DNA of 64,000 bases from WHSW01 sp963767475. GTDB taxonomy: Bacteria; Actinomycetota; Thermoleophilia; Solirubrobacterales; 70-9. Positions 17,439 through 24,437 of the stretch are shown here, piece after piece. Under the pieces are notes generated by a model. The model was not told where the DNA came from, searched no databases, and was given only the letters and a program-made list of their open reading frames with translations. The stretch covers positions 186,001-250,000 of the forward strand of contig CAVYEI010000003.1 of NCBI GenBank assembly GCA_963767475.1, given 5' to 3'. Position numbers and translations under genes: made by a program. Within the stretch, counting starts at the first letter, position 1. Every line of letters starts with the position of its first letter.

Positions 17439-18382
17439 CAGCCGCGAACCTTCAGCTTCGTCGATTGCGTCGCCGCGGTCCCGCCGGTCGGCGCGAACGT
17501 GACCTCCGCCTGGGCCTTGACCTTGCCTCGGGCCTTCAGCACCCGCTTCGCGGGCTTCGTCAGCTTCACCTTGACCTCGACCGTGCCCGGGCCGCCCGTG
17601 ACCTCGGTCGCCTTCAACCTGTCCTTGGAGCCCGCATCGTCGATCGAGACCGTGCCGGCCGAGGCGACGTCGACGCTGAGCGTGCGACCGTCGAGCTCGC
17701 CGATCGTGAACTGATTGCTCGGTGCCTCGCCGGGTGGCGCCGGCGTCGGCGGCTCAACCTCGAGCGTCAGCGCCCATCCCGCGTTGATCTCGAAGCCGAC
17801 CCCGCCGGCCGAGTTGTCGTCGAGCACAAACAGGTCCCAGGATCCGTTCGGAGAGCCCCCCGCCAGCGCCGCCAGGTTGTTTACATACTCCGGTGGCGGC
17901 CCGCCCGGGGCGACGCTCAGGTCGTCGGGCTCGGTGCTGTTGTCGTTGGCGTCCGGTTGATGGAGGTAGTTGGAAGGGAGGAAGCTCATCTGAGTCGGGA
18001 AGCTGGGGCTGCAAGGGCCCTGCTTGGAGACGAAGCCGGGCGCCGACTGGTCGAAGATCAAGTTGCCCCGTGGCGAGGTGCCTGCTCTGCAGGCGTCGGA
18101 CAGCAGCAGCACCGGCTCACCGATCGGCCCGCGCAGGACGATGTCCGCATCGTCGTTCGCCGTCGCCCCGAGGAGCGTCACGTTCACGTCGGTGACCGTG
18201 CCGGGGACGCCGGACACCGGGATGCTCGACGGATAGAGGTTGGCGGGCCCGGAGGTGCCGCCCCCCTGGCTGGGGCCAAGGCCCGTCGGGTTCGCGAACG
18301 TGATCGTCGCCGCGCTCGCGGTCGCCGTGCAGCCGATCGCCAAGGCGATCGCGGTCACGGTCGCCAGGGGCCGCACTCGCAT
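17438..18382 (-). CDS. Secreted P-domain-like protein, paralog 1
   Basis: A 314-residue exported protein with signal peptide MRVRPLATVTAIALAIGCTA. The middle resembles a proprotein-convertase P-domain: TDVNVTLLGATANDDADIVL, then GGSPNGSWDLFVLDDN, then INAGWALTLEV. The C-terminal ~100 residues (DGRTLSVDVASAGTVSIDDA to STKLKVRG) are a Lys-rich Ig-like module of the type recurring in this window. It is very similar along its length to the next upstream gene, so the two are a tandem duplication. Starts are coupled on both sides by TGATG. Confidence 0.78.
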   Translation of the reverse strand: MRVRPLATVTAIALAIGCTATASAATITFANPTGLGPSQGGGTSGPANLYPSSIPVSGVPGTVTDVNVTLLGATANDDADIVLRGPIGEPVLLLSDACRAGTSPRGNLIFDQSAPGFVSKQGPCSPSFPTQMSFLPSNYLHQPDANDNSTEPDDLSVAPGGPPPEYVNNLAALAGGSPNGSWDLFVLDDNSAGGVGFEINAGWALTLEVEPPTPAPPGEAPSNQFTIGELDGRTLSVDVASAGTVSIDDAGSKDRLKATEVTGGPGTVEVKVKLTKPAKRVLKARGKVKAQAEVTFAPTGGTAATQSTKLKVRG

Positions 18383-19323
18383 CAGCCGCGGACCTTCAGC
18401 TTCGTCGCCTGCGTCGCCGCCGTCCCGCCGGTGGGCGCGAACGTGACCTCCGTCTTCGCCTTGACCTTGCCCTTGCGCCTGACGATCCGCTTCGCGGGCT
18501 TGGTCAGCTTCACCGCGACCTCGACGGCGCCCGGGCCGCCCGTCACCTCGGTCGCCTTCAACCTGTCCTTGGAGCCCGCGTCGTCGATCGAGACCGTGCC
18601 GGCCGAGGCGACGTCGACGCTGAGCGTGCGACCGTCGAGCTGGCCGATCGTGAACTGGTTGCTCGGGGTCCCGCCTCCCGGCGGCGGCTCGGCCGCCGGG
18701 TCCACTTCGAGCGTGAGCGCCCAGCCCGAGTTGATCGAGAATCCGAGGCAGCAAGCCGAGTTGTCGTCGAGCGCGAACAGATCCCAAGCTCCGTTCGGAG
18801 AGCCCCCGGCCAGCACCGCGAGGTTGTTCACGTACGGCGGTGCCGGGCCACCCGGGGAGGCGCTCAGGTCGTCGGGCTCGGTGCTGTTGTCAAGGGCCTC
18901 GGGTTGACCGAGGTAGTTGGTCGGGCGGAAGATCGATTGAGTTGGAACGTCGGGGCTGCAAGGGCCCTGCTTGGAGACGAAGCTGGACCCCGAATCGTCG
19001 AAGATCCAGTTGCCCCGCAGCGAGGTGCCCTGCATGCAGGCGTCGGAGATGAGCAACACCTGCTGGCCGTTCGGCCCGCGCAGGACGATGTCCGCGTCGT
19101 CGCTCGTGGACATCGCGAGGAGGTCACGTTCACGTCCGTGACCGTGCCGGGGACGCCGGACACGGGGATGCTCGACGGATACGGATCGGCGGGGCCGGAG
19201 CTGCCGGCCCCGTCGCTGGGGCTCAAGGACCGTCGGGTTCGCGAAGGTGATCGTCGCCGCCTGGGCGCCGGCGGGCAGCGCCACGAGTGCGCCGAGCGCC
19301 AGAGCGAGCCGCGATGCAAGCAG
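18382..19323 (-). CDS. Secreted P-domain-like protein, paralog 2, with compensating frameshifts
   Basis: Tandem paralog of the 17438 gene. From about 19110 downward the reading frame is sound and matches paralog 1 (DDADIVLRGPNGQQ onward, same Lys-rich C-terminus). Between ~19123 and ~19220 the paralog-like sequence (PYPSSIPVSGVPGTVTDVNV) lies in another frame. Relative to paralog 1 there is one base missing near 19123 and one extra near 19219, so the ends remain in frame and ~30 residues are scrambled. The hydrophobic signal (LLASRLALALGALVALPAG) is only reached from a CTG at 19323; the first conventional start, GTG 19284, would cut it off. Either a CTG start or another indel is implied. Confidence 0.6.
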   Translation of the reverse strand: MLASRLALALGALVALPAGAQAATITFANPTVLEPQRRGRQLRPRRSVSVEHPRVRRPRHGHGRERDLLAMSTSDDADIVLRGPNGQQVLLISDACMQGTSLRGNWIFDDSGSSFVSKQGPCSPDVPTQSIFRPTNYLGQPEALDNSTEPDDLSASPGGPAPPYVNNLAVLAGGSPNGAWDLFALDDNSACCLGFSINSGWALTLEVDPAAEPPPGGGTPSNQFTIGQLDGRTLSVDVASAGTVSIDDAGSKDRLKATEVTGGPGAVEVAVKLTKPAKRIVRRKGKVKAKTEVTFAPTGGTAATQATKLKVRG

Positions 19324-19341
19324 GCCGTGCCGTCATCGGGC

Positions 19342-20341
19342 TCAGCACACCTCCACCGCCGCCTCGCTCTGCACGACCTCGAACGCGCTGCCCGGAATCT
19401 CCTTCAGCTGGTTGAGGTTGTTGTCGTCCCAGCCCGGGTTCGGAGCGCCCTGGAAGAACCAGTTCGAGCCGTTGTCGGCGTTGATCACGCCATAGCGCTT
19501 CAGGGCCGCGGCGATCACGGCCGCCTGGCCGCTGAAGGCGGAGGTGTCATAGGAGGCCTTGAGCCGGAAACGCAGGCCCATGGGCGGGGCATCGGCCGAG
19601 TTCGTATCGCCGGCGCAGTGGGAGGCGGGGCGGATCCAGGCGTTGCGGGTCGATTCGAACGTGACCCGCATCGCGTGGTCGATCACGCCCGCCTGGACCT
19701 CGTCGAAGCGGAAGAGGCCGGGGAAGATCGGCAGGCCGGCGGCGTCGGCCGAGGTGAACCCGATCGTGCGCAGGCCGGGGTCGGCGAGGTTCCAGATCGC
19801 GCCACCCTCGGCGGCCCACTTTCCCCGCTTCGGGAAGGCGCGGTAGAGCTCGTAGAGCAGGCATCGAGACTTGTCGTAGGCGATCACGTGGCGGTCGCCG
19901 TCGCTCGTTCGGGCCGCCCTCGACCGGCGCCGACAAGGGGATCCTGTACTTGCCCTTGTCGGACTCCGATCCGTACGCCGTGAACCTGACCTTGACCGGC
20001 TTGGTTCGCTGGCCGACGACCTTGTAGGGGATCCCGTAGATCGACCTGCTGCCGACGTCGGGATGAAGCTCTGAATCTCCGTGCGAGTTGATGTATTGGA
20101 TGATGGAATCGGAGGCGGGGTCGGTCGGGGCGCCGGAGATGTCCTGGCTCCAGGCGCGCTGGTCGGGAAGCGAGGGCGCGTCGGCGGCGACGCCGGTCGC
20201 TGCCGGGAAGCTGCCGCACTTCGAGTCGAAGGCGCGCTCGGCTGAGCCCGGGCTGTGCGGCGAAGCGCCGCCGACACCCGCGAAGGCGAGCAGTGCCGCG
20301 GCCGGCGCGGCGAAGGCGAGGATCGATCGGTTGCGGCTCAT
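19342..20341 (-). pseudogene. Secreted conserved hypothetical, single frameshift
   Basis: Start ATG at 20341 with GGAGG upstream, followed by a signal peptide (ILAFAAPAAALLAFAGVGG). The frame runs through HPDVGSRSIYGIPYKVVG to SAPVEGGPN, then the rest (SDGDRHVIAYDKSRCLLYEL, TSADAAGLPIFPGLFRFDEV, PPMGLRFRLKASYD) continues in a second frame to the stop at 19342. One extra base in GAACGAG at about 19903-19909 explains it. The family is a large set of exported proteins from actinobacteria and acidobacteria with GDRHV, SADAAGLPI and PPMGLR blocks and no known function. It may be a true pseudogene or a sequencing error. Confidence 0.7.
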
Positions 20342-20387
20342 CCACCCCACCCTCCACGGTGTGTGGTCGCGGCGCCACCCCCCAAGA

Positions 20388-20404
20388 GGGTGGACGGGCC
20401 ACCC
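20388..20404. promoter_or_regulatory. 17-bp palindrome upstream of secreted gene (copy A)
   Basis: GGGTGG-ACGGG-CCACCC, a perfect 6-bp inverted repeat with a 5-base spacer, 47 bases before the ATG at 20341. The same arms, with spacer ACCGG, occur at 21080-21096. Both copies have GGCGCCAC about 17-23 bases to the left and a C-run before the palindrome, so the shared element is longer than the palindrome. It reads as an operator or activator site; the regulator is unknown. Confidence 0.5.
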
Positions 20405-20485
20405 CCCTCAACGGGCCACGAGCGCACGCCCGGCCGCGGGCAAGGCGTGCCGCGCGGCCGGGTCGGGCGTCCGTAATGCGGCTCG

Positions 20486-21000
20486 TCAGGCCGGGCAGAC
20501 TCACCTGGACGTAGAAGTCCTGATCCGAGGCCACGTTGGCCGCGCTCCTGGTGAAGACCCTGACCGTGTTGGGCACGCCCACCTTCGGCGCAGCGCCGAC
20601 AAGCACAGGGGTCTCACTCGTCGCCGAACCCGCTGATGCCGACAGATTGCAACCCGCGATCGAGCGGGGGAAAACGACGTCATAGGTGCCGGGTGGCCGT
20701 CACCTTGCTGGAGGAGACGCCCGCCGGGATCGACCCCAGCGTGTTGCCGGCGCCGGTCACGTTCGCCGCGATGATGTTGCTCGCGATCTTGGCGGTGTCC
20801 GCGGTTTTCGCGTTCGTCGCGTTGGCGACGCTGAGCCCTGGTGCGGCCTTGGCGATCTGCTGGTCGGCGATGGTCTTCACCTTCGCCTTGTTCAACTTCG
20901 CCGCCGGGTTGGCCGCGATCGCGGTCCCGGCGAGCGCGGCGACGAGAGCGATCATCGCCACCAGCAATGCCGGCGACGGCAGTTTCGATGCTGACTTCAT
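20486..21000 (-). pseudogene. Secreted lineage-type hypothetical, frameshifted
   Basis: ATG at 21000 with GGAGG six bases upstream. The signal peptide is LLVAMIALVAALAGTAIAA, followed by an Ala/Lys/Asn-rich stretch (NKAKVKTIADQQIAKAAPG). The frame hits a stop at 20680, but removal of one base from the C-run at 20691-20693 restores a continuation. That continuation has a Cys, GTYDVVFPRSIAGCNLSASA, and then NTVRVFTRSAANVASDQDFY. The layout (short leader, ANSV/AKT-type repeats, then a GTYxVxF beta-domain) is common in Thermoleophilia. The 3' end is uncertain because the restored frame has no nearby stop; 20486 is a stop in the neighbouring frame. Confidence 0.55.
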
Positions 21001-21079
21001 CCGATACCTCCGTGTTCGATTTCTGAGTGGGGTTGGGGTCAGCATCCGCGCGATCCGGCGCCACGTCCATCCCCCAACG

Positions 21080-21096
21080 GGGTGGACCGGCCACCC
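21080..21096. promoter_or_regulatory. 17-bp palindrome upstream of secreted gene (copy B)
   Basis: GGGTGG-ACCGG-CCACCC, 80 bases before the ATG at 21000 of the frameshifted secreted gene. The arms are identical to copy A at 20388-20404 and the left context (GGCGCCAC, CCCCCAA) is similar. No third copy was seen elsewhere in the window. Confidence 0.5.
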
Positions 21097-21116
21097 CCTC
21101 GGCTAGAAATCGCCGC

Positions 21117-21494
21117 TCAAGAAAGCCCCACCGCTTCGAGGGCCTCCTCCTTGTTTCGGAAGGCCTGCTCTCGGACGATCCGCGCGCCCTTGAACGTGAA
21201 GACGAAGGCGAACGGCTCGTCCACCGCGACCTGGCTACTGGAACCGGACCCCACCGCCTGGGCGACCGCCACCACCTTGTCCCCCACCTCGATCAGCTCC
21301 ACGGGGACGACGTCGTAGCCCGACAGCGTCTTCTGGTTCTCCTCGTAGATCAACCGGATGGACTCGTTGCCGTGGTGGGTTCCCAGGAGCAGCGTCTCGA
21401 ACACCGCGTCGGGGTCGTAGAGCTCGACCAGGGCATCGACGTCGCCGCGGTTATGCGCGGCGAAGCCGGCCCTGATCGTCTCTGCGTGTGTCAC
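21117..21494 (-). CDS. SnoaL-like / NTF2-fold protein
   Basis: A 125-residue small cone-fold protein. GTG at 21494 is chosen because GGAGG lies 8-9 bases upstream; an upstream in-frame start would add an unsupported Arg-rich leader. Typical pattern: AGFAAHNRGDVDALVELYDP at the N-terminus, then the beta-sheet LSGYDVVPVELIEVGDKVVA. The superfamily covers ketosteroid-isomerase-like enzymes and many unknowns. Last of a three-gene string with the binding-protein fragment and the ABM-like gene. Confidence 0.78.
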   Translation of the reverse strand: MTHAETIRAGFAAHNRGDVDALVELYDPDAVFETLLLGTHHGNESIRLIYEENQKTLSGYDVVPVELIEVGDKVVAVAQAVGSGSSSQVAVDEPFAFVFTFKGARIVREQAFRNKEEALEAVGLS

Positions 21495-21495
21495 G

Positions 21496-21816
21496 TCAGA
21501 CCTCCGTGAGGCGAGGCGCCTCAACGACGGCCTCGTCGGGATCGACCGCTCCCAGGCTCTTGACGGTCTTGATCGCGCCGTCTCGAACCTGGCCGATGTA
21601 CATGTTCATCCGTACGTGATGCTGACCGGGCACCATCTCCGCCGGACCTCCCGGCCCGACGGCGATCTTCGCGTGGTCCAGCGCCGCGATCACGGCATCC
21701 TGGTCGAGCGAATCCGCCTCTCTCACGGCGGCCTCCCAGAACCTCAGGCCTCGGCACATGCCTGAGCACGCGCCGCCGCCCGTGAACAGCGAACCGTCGG
21801 AGAAGAGCTTAGGCAT
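21496..21816 (-). pseudogene. C-terminal fragment of an ABC substrate-binding protein
   Basis: A 106-residue frame whose whole length looks like the last quarter of a urea/amide-type periplasmic-binding protein: LFTGGGACSGMCRGLRFWEA, then DQDAVIAALDHAKIAVGPGG, then HHVRMNMYIGQVRDG. It lacks a signal peptide and the N-terminal lobe, so it cannot bind ligand as such. The ATG overlaps the end of the ABM-like gene by 8 bases and the stop is one base before the SnoaL start. It may still be translated as a small protein. Remnant after deletion is the simplest view. Confidence 0.6.
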
Positions 21817-22081
21817 CGTAGTTCGGGCCGACTTCGGCGACCTGCGGCGGGCCCTTGTGCCCTGCCTCTTTCATGATCGGCGGAACCTCGGGGTCAGAGG
21901 CGAAGCTCTGAAAGCCCTCCAGGTCCCAGTCGAAGAGCACCCAGACGCGGTCCTCCTCGTTGGGATCGCGATAGACCTGCGCGCCCTTGGAGCCGTGCTG
22001 CCCGCGCTTCTCGGCGCCCTTGGTCGAAAAGACGCCGAGGAAACGGTCGTAGTCCTCAACCGTCGTGGTTGCCAGGATCAT
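21809..22081 (-). CDS. Small ABM/ferredoxin-fold-like protein
   Basis: A 90-residue protein. Two in-frame ATGs compete (22087 and 22081). The AAGGAGG site abuts the first and is 6 bases from the second, so 22081 is the better start (MILATTTVEDYDRFL). The sequence has the short alpha/beta pattern of antibiotic-biosynthesis-monooxygenase-like proteins (VYRDPNEEDRVWVLFDWD, then FASDPEVPPIMKEAG). Enzymatic role unknown. Confidence 0.65.
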   Translation of the reverse strand: MILATTTVEDYDRFLGVFSTKGAEKRGQHGSKGAQVYRDPNEEDRVWVLFDWDLEGFQSFASDPEVPPIMKEAGHKGPPQVAEVGPNYDA

Positions 22082-22175
22082 CCTCATCCTCCTTGTGAGT
22101 CTCGGCGTCGCTGTTCGGCGCCGACGTTGAGGTGAGTCTCCGCCCCGGCGCCCCCGGGCACATCAGGCGAATGCC

Positions 22176-22587
22176 CTATGCGGTGCTGACCAGGTCGTGC
22201 TCGAAGGCCCAGACCGTTGCCGCCGCGCGGCTGCGGACCTCGGCCTTCTCATAGATGTGCTGGACGTGGTGTCCGACGGTCTTGGCGGAGATCCCAAGGT
22301 CGTCGGCGATCCCCTGGTTCGAGGCGCCGCCGAATCGTGCCCGTTCGACGTGCACCCGGAGGCGTGGAGCAGTGCGACGTAATACGTGTCCGCCAGCTCC
22401 TCAGGGGACGCGCCGGCAAGCTCGCCGATGCGGACCGCGAGCACCGCGGTCCGCATCGCATGCTCGAGCGGCTGCCCGGTGCCGAGGTCGGTCGCGATCG
22501 ACAGCGCACCAACGACCTCGGCGGCACGGATCGGCCGCTGAGGTGAGGCGCCATGCTCGCGCCGGCGTCGGGCCGACTAGTCGTCAC
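22176..22587 (-). pseudogene. HD-domain/LuxR regulator, internally deleted and frameshifted
   Basis: Three frames hold pieces of one protein type. From GTG ~22587, a leader (TSRPDAGASMAPHLS). In a second frame, an N-terminal HD-type segment (RAAEVVGALSIATDLGTGQP, then GELAGASPEELADTYYVALL). In a third, a LuxR/GerE helix-turn-helix ending (GIADDLGISAKTVGHHVQHI, then YEKAEVRSRAAATVWAFEHD) with stop at 22176. Full-length relatives have a few hundred residues between the HD-type start and the LuxR end; here the two are joined at about 22330. An out-of-frame internal deletion plus one small indel is inferred. Confidence 0.65.
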
Positions 22588-22646
22588 GACGCGACCCTAC
22601 TCCGGATCCCACCGTCGGACTGACTAACGCGACGTCGCGGTGTTAG

Positions 22647-22784
22647 CTAAGGGTGGGTCGGCCCGGCGTCGGCGGCTGCCAGCTTCCGCGCAGTCTTCCT
22701 GGTCTGCTTCTCCTGCCGACGCTCGAGGAGCTTACGTTCACGGTTGAGCTTCGCCATTGTGGTCTTCCGCTTGCTAGAAGCCAT
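22647..22784 (-). CDS. 45-residue basic protein
   Basis: The ATG at 22784 has AAGGAG six bases upstream. The peptide starts MASSKRKTTMAKLNRER and is mostly Lys, Arg, Glu, Gln and Ala in a predicted single amphipathic helix (LLERRQEKQTRKTARKLA), ending AGPTHP. The composition, the good ribosome site and the clean stop argue for a real small gene. Nucleic-acid or ribosome association is possible given its charge, but this is a guess. It stands alone between the decayed LuxR gene and a methyltransferase. Confidence 0.65.
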   Translation of the reverse strand: MASSKRKTTMAKLNRERKLLERRQEKQTRKTARKLAAADAGPTHP

Positions 22785-22931
22785 GTTCTTCTCCTTATCC
22801 CCTCGAGGACAAGAGCTGCCAATGGGTGGAGGGGAAGGAGAAAGACCCGAGGACAGGCGCAGACCAAGGGTACTCGGCGGCCGTGCTGCTTCGCGCGCTG
22901 AGTGGTGACGCTCAGGTCTTGCGGTCCATGT

Positions 22932-23465
22932 TCATCCGCCCTGGGGCCGCCCGATCGCGCAGACCGCGGGGACCGGGCGCAGGTCCTCGACCAGCACCCT
23001 GTCGACGGAGAATCCGCCCTCACGTAGGCGATCGGCCAGTTCGTTCCCGAGGTCCCGGGCCCGCTCCGGCGCGGAGTGGCGCGCGTCCCAGAAGATGTAG
23101 ACGGCCCCATCCGGGGCGAGGTGCTTGCTGACGGCACCGAGCGCCGTCTCCGGCTGCAGCCAGAAGGGAGCGACGTTGAAGGCGAAGACCTTGTCGAAGC
23201 GCCGATCGCCGAGGTCCGCGTCCTCCAGCGCGATGGCCTCGAGCACCGCCCGGCCCGCGTCCACGTGCTCGCGGTTCCTCCGCGTGGCCATCTCGATCAT
23301 CTTGGGCGAGCGGTCGATCGCGGTGATCGTTCCCGTCGTCAGCGTCTCGCAGACCAGGGAGACCGCGACGCCGTGGCCGCAGCCGACCTCGAGCAGGCGG
23401 TCGGCCGGGCGGACCTCCAAGGTGCTGACCGCCCAGACAAACCGCTCCGATGCCTTACCCGCCAT
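22932..23465 (-). CDS. Class I SAM-dependent methyltransferase
   Basis: A 177-residue small methyltransferase. SAM motif I is LLEVGCGHGVAVSLVCETL (~residue 24), the acidic end of motif II is AIDRSPKMIEMATRRN, and motif IV is KVFAFNVAPFWLQ. It lacks extra substrate domains. It lies just outside the left boundary of the proposed tRNA-Gly element. Confidence 0.82.
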   Translation of the reverse strand: MAGKASERFVWAVSTLEVRPADRLLEVGCGHGVAVSLVCETLTTGTITAIDRSPKMIEMATRRNREHVDAGRAVLEAIALEDADLGDRRFDKVFAFNVAPFWLQPETALGAVSKHLAPDGAVYIFWDARHSAPERARDLGNELADRLREGGFSVDRVLVEDLRPVPAVCAIGRPQGG

Positions 23466-23525
23466 GCCCCACCACTACCAGTTACCGTCGGTTTCAACGC
23501 CCGACCCGGTTCGAACCACGCCTGT

Positions 23526-23561
23526 CGCGATCTGACGGAGGTCCAGAAAAGAGCGGCTGAT
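23526..23561. other. Candidate left attachment region of decayed element
   Basis: CGCGATCTGACG (23526-23537) recurs exactly at 27608-27619. GAAAAGAGCG (23546-23555) recurs at 27591-27600. AGCGGCTGAT (23552-23561) recurs at 27645-27654, where it is the tRNA-Gly 3' end. ACCAGTT-type words flank it (23475-23486 CTACCAGTTACC and 23565-23575 ATACCAGTTCC), matching the repeats at the other end. Taken together this looks like a degenerate att site. Confidence 0.45.
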
Positions 23562-23646
23562 CTGATACCAGTTCCTCGGGTTCTCAGACTGAGGGTGAGC
23601 CACCGCCCGGGGGTCGCGTGGGACTAACGCTCTTTGCAGAGGACAG

Positions 23647-23678
23647 AGAGGCCCCACCGGCTAACCGGCGGAGCCTCT
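23647..23678 (-). terminator. Hairpin downstream of the secreted protein at 23693
   Basis: AGAGGC (23647-23652) pairs with GCCTCT (23673-23678), with an inner CCGG/CCGG stem around a CTAA loop and two further pairs. It begins 15 bases after the stop codon of the minus-strand gene. No T-run follows. Confidence 0.55.
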
Positions 23679-23692
23679 CGTTGCCGTCCTCA

Positions 23693-24328
23693 TTACTTCA
23701 TGCGCGGATCGACGTAGACGTCATCGATCAGCCAGGTCCCCTTTTCCTCTGCGGTGAATCGCAGAGCCACCAGCCGCCATCCCGGCGTCTTGCCACCCGT
23801 CTCCGGGCGAACGTTGACGTCCTTCGTGGCCTGCCATCCGTCTCCAGCATCGGCCTTGACGGTGGTCGTCTTCTTCCACTCCTGCTTCGGGTCCTTGGGG
23901 TAGAACACCTCGACCCTAAGACCAGCGTTCTTCTCCGCGAACTGTGCACCGACGAAACGCATCGTCGGGTAGTTCAGGTCCACACACATCGTCGGGCTTA
24001 CCGCCGACGCACCGGCCGGGAGTGAGAGTGAATTCGAGTCCCCGCTGCTACCAAGAGCAAGGGGGTCGGTCGTATCCACCACGGTGGCTCCTCCTGAGAG
24101 GGTCCACCCGGGTGCGGTCGGATCTTCGAAAGCGCCACCGGGGGCAAGGACGTAGTCCCTGGTATCCCCGAGAACGCCAAACGGCTGCTCAAGCGACGGA
24201 CTGGTACAGGTATCCGCCGAAGCAGCTGTCGTAGCCGACTCCTGCGCCACGGCACTTGCCGCGAACACTAGGGGGACGGCCACTACGAAGCCGAGCGCAT
24301 TGCGTACTCGGTTCAAACATACGTTCAT
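23693..24328 (-). CDS. Secreted hypothetical protein, 211 aa
   Basis: Signal peptide from residues ~8-28 (ALGFVVAVPLVFAASAVAQ). The mature part is Ser/Thr/Ala-rich, then beta-like: PGWTLSGGATVVDTTDPLAL, then MRFVGAQFAEKNAGLRVEVF, then GTWLIDDVYVDPRMK at the end. A jelly-roll/carbohydrate-binding-like sandwich is plausible but not shown. By eye the base composition is less GC-rich than in neighbouring genes. No ribosome site precedes the ATG; instead a hairpin (24333-24357) ends five bases upstream. Cargo of the proposed tRNA-Gly element. Confidence 0.65.
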   Translation of the reverse strand: MNVCLNRVRNALGFVVAVPLVFAASAVAQESATTAASADTCTSPSLEQPFGVLGDTRDYVLAPGGAFEDPTAPGWTLSGGATVVDTTDPLALGSSGDSNSLSLPAGASAVSPTMCVDLNYPTMRFVGAQFAEKNAGLRVEVFYPKDPKQEWKKTTTVKADAGDGWQATKDVNVRPETGGKTPGWRLVALRFTAEEKGTWLIDDVYVDPRMK

Positions 24329-24332
24329 TTTT

Positions 24333-24357
24333 GGCTCAGACTTTCTGTGTCTGAGTC
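24333..24357 (-). promoter_or_regulatory. Hairpin directly before start codon
   Basis: GGCTCAGAC (24333-24341) pairs with GTCTGAGTC (24349-24357): nine pairs including one G-U, loop of 7. On the minus strand it sits five A-rich bases before the ATG at 24328, which has no Shine-Dalgarno. It may control translation or mRNA stability of the secreted protein. Confidence 0.45.
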
Positions 24358-24370
24358 GGTAGTCGAGCGG

Positions 24371-24386
24371 TCTCGTTCCTACGAGA
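24371..24386. other. Short perfect stem-loop
   Basis: TCTCGT-TCCT-ACGAGA, a 6-bp stem with a 4-base loop, between the hairpin before the secreted gene and the hairpin after the HD-GYP gene. Role unknown; possibly part of a complex 5' leader. Confidence 0.35.
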
Positions 24387-24402
24387 TCTCTGACTTTGCG
24401 TC

Positions 24403-24418
24403 CCCGTCTCGCGACGGG
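24403..24418 (-). terminator. Stem-loop after HD-GYP gene
   Basis: CCCGTC-TCGC-GACGGG, a perfect 6-bp stem with a 4-base loop, 19 bases beyond the stop of the minus-strand HD-GYP gene. Candidate terminator; no T-run on the minus strand. Confidence 0.45.
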
Positions 24419-24437
24419 TTTGCCTTGGACGACTCTA

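Noticed and set aside
16245..18900. Long plus-strand open frames opposite the secreted-protein cluster
   Set aside because: They are antisense shadows produced by high GC; the minus strand has signal peptides, domains and coupled starts.
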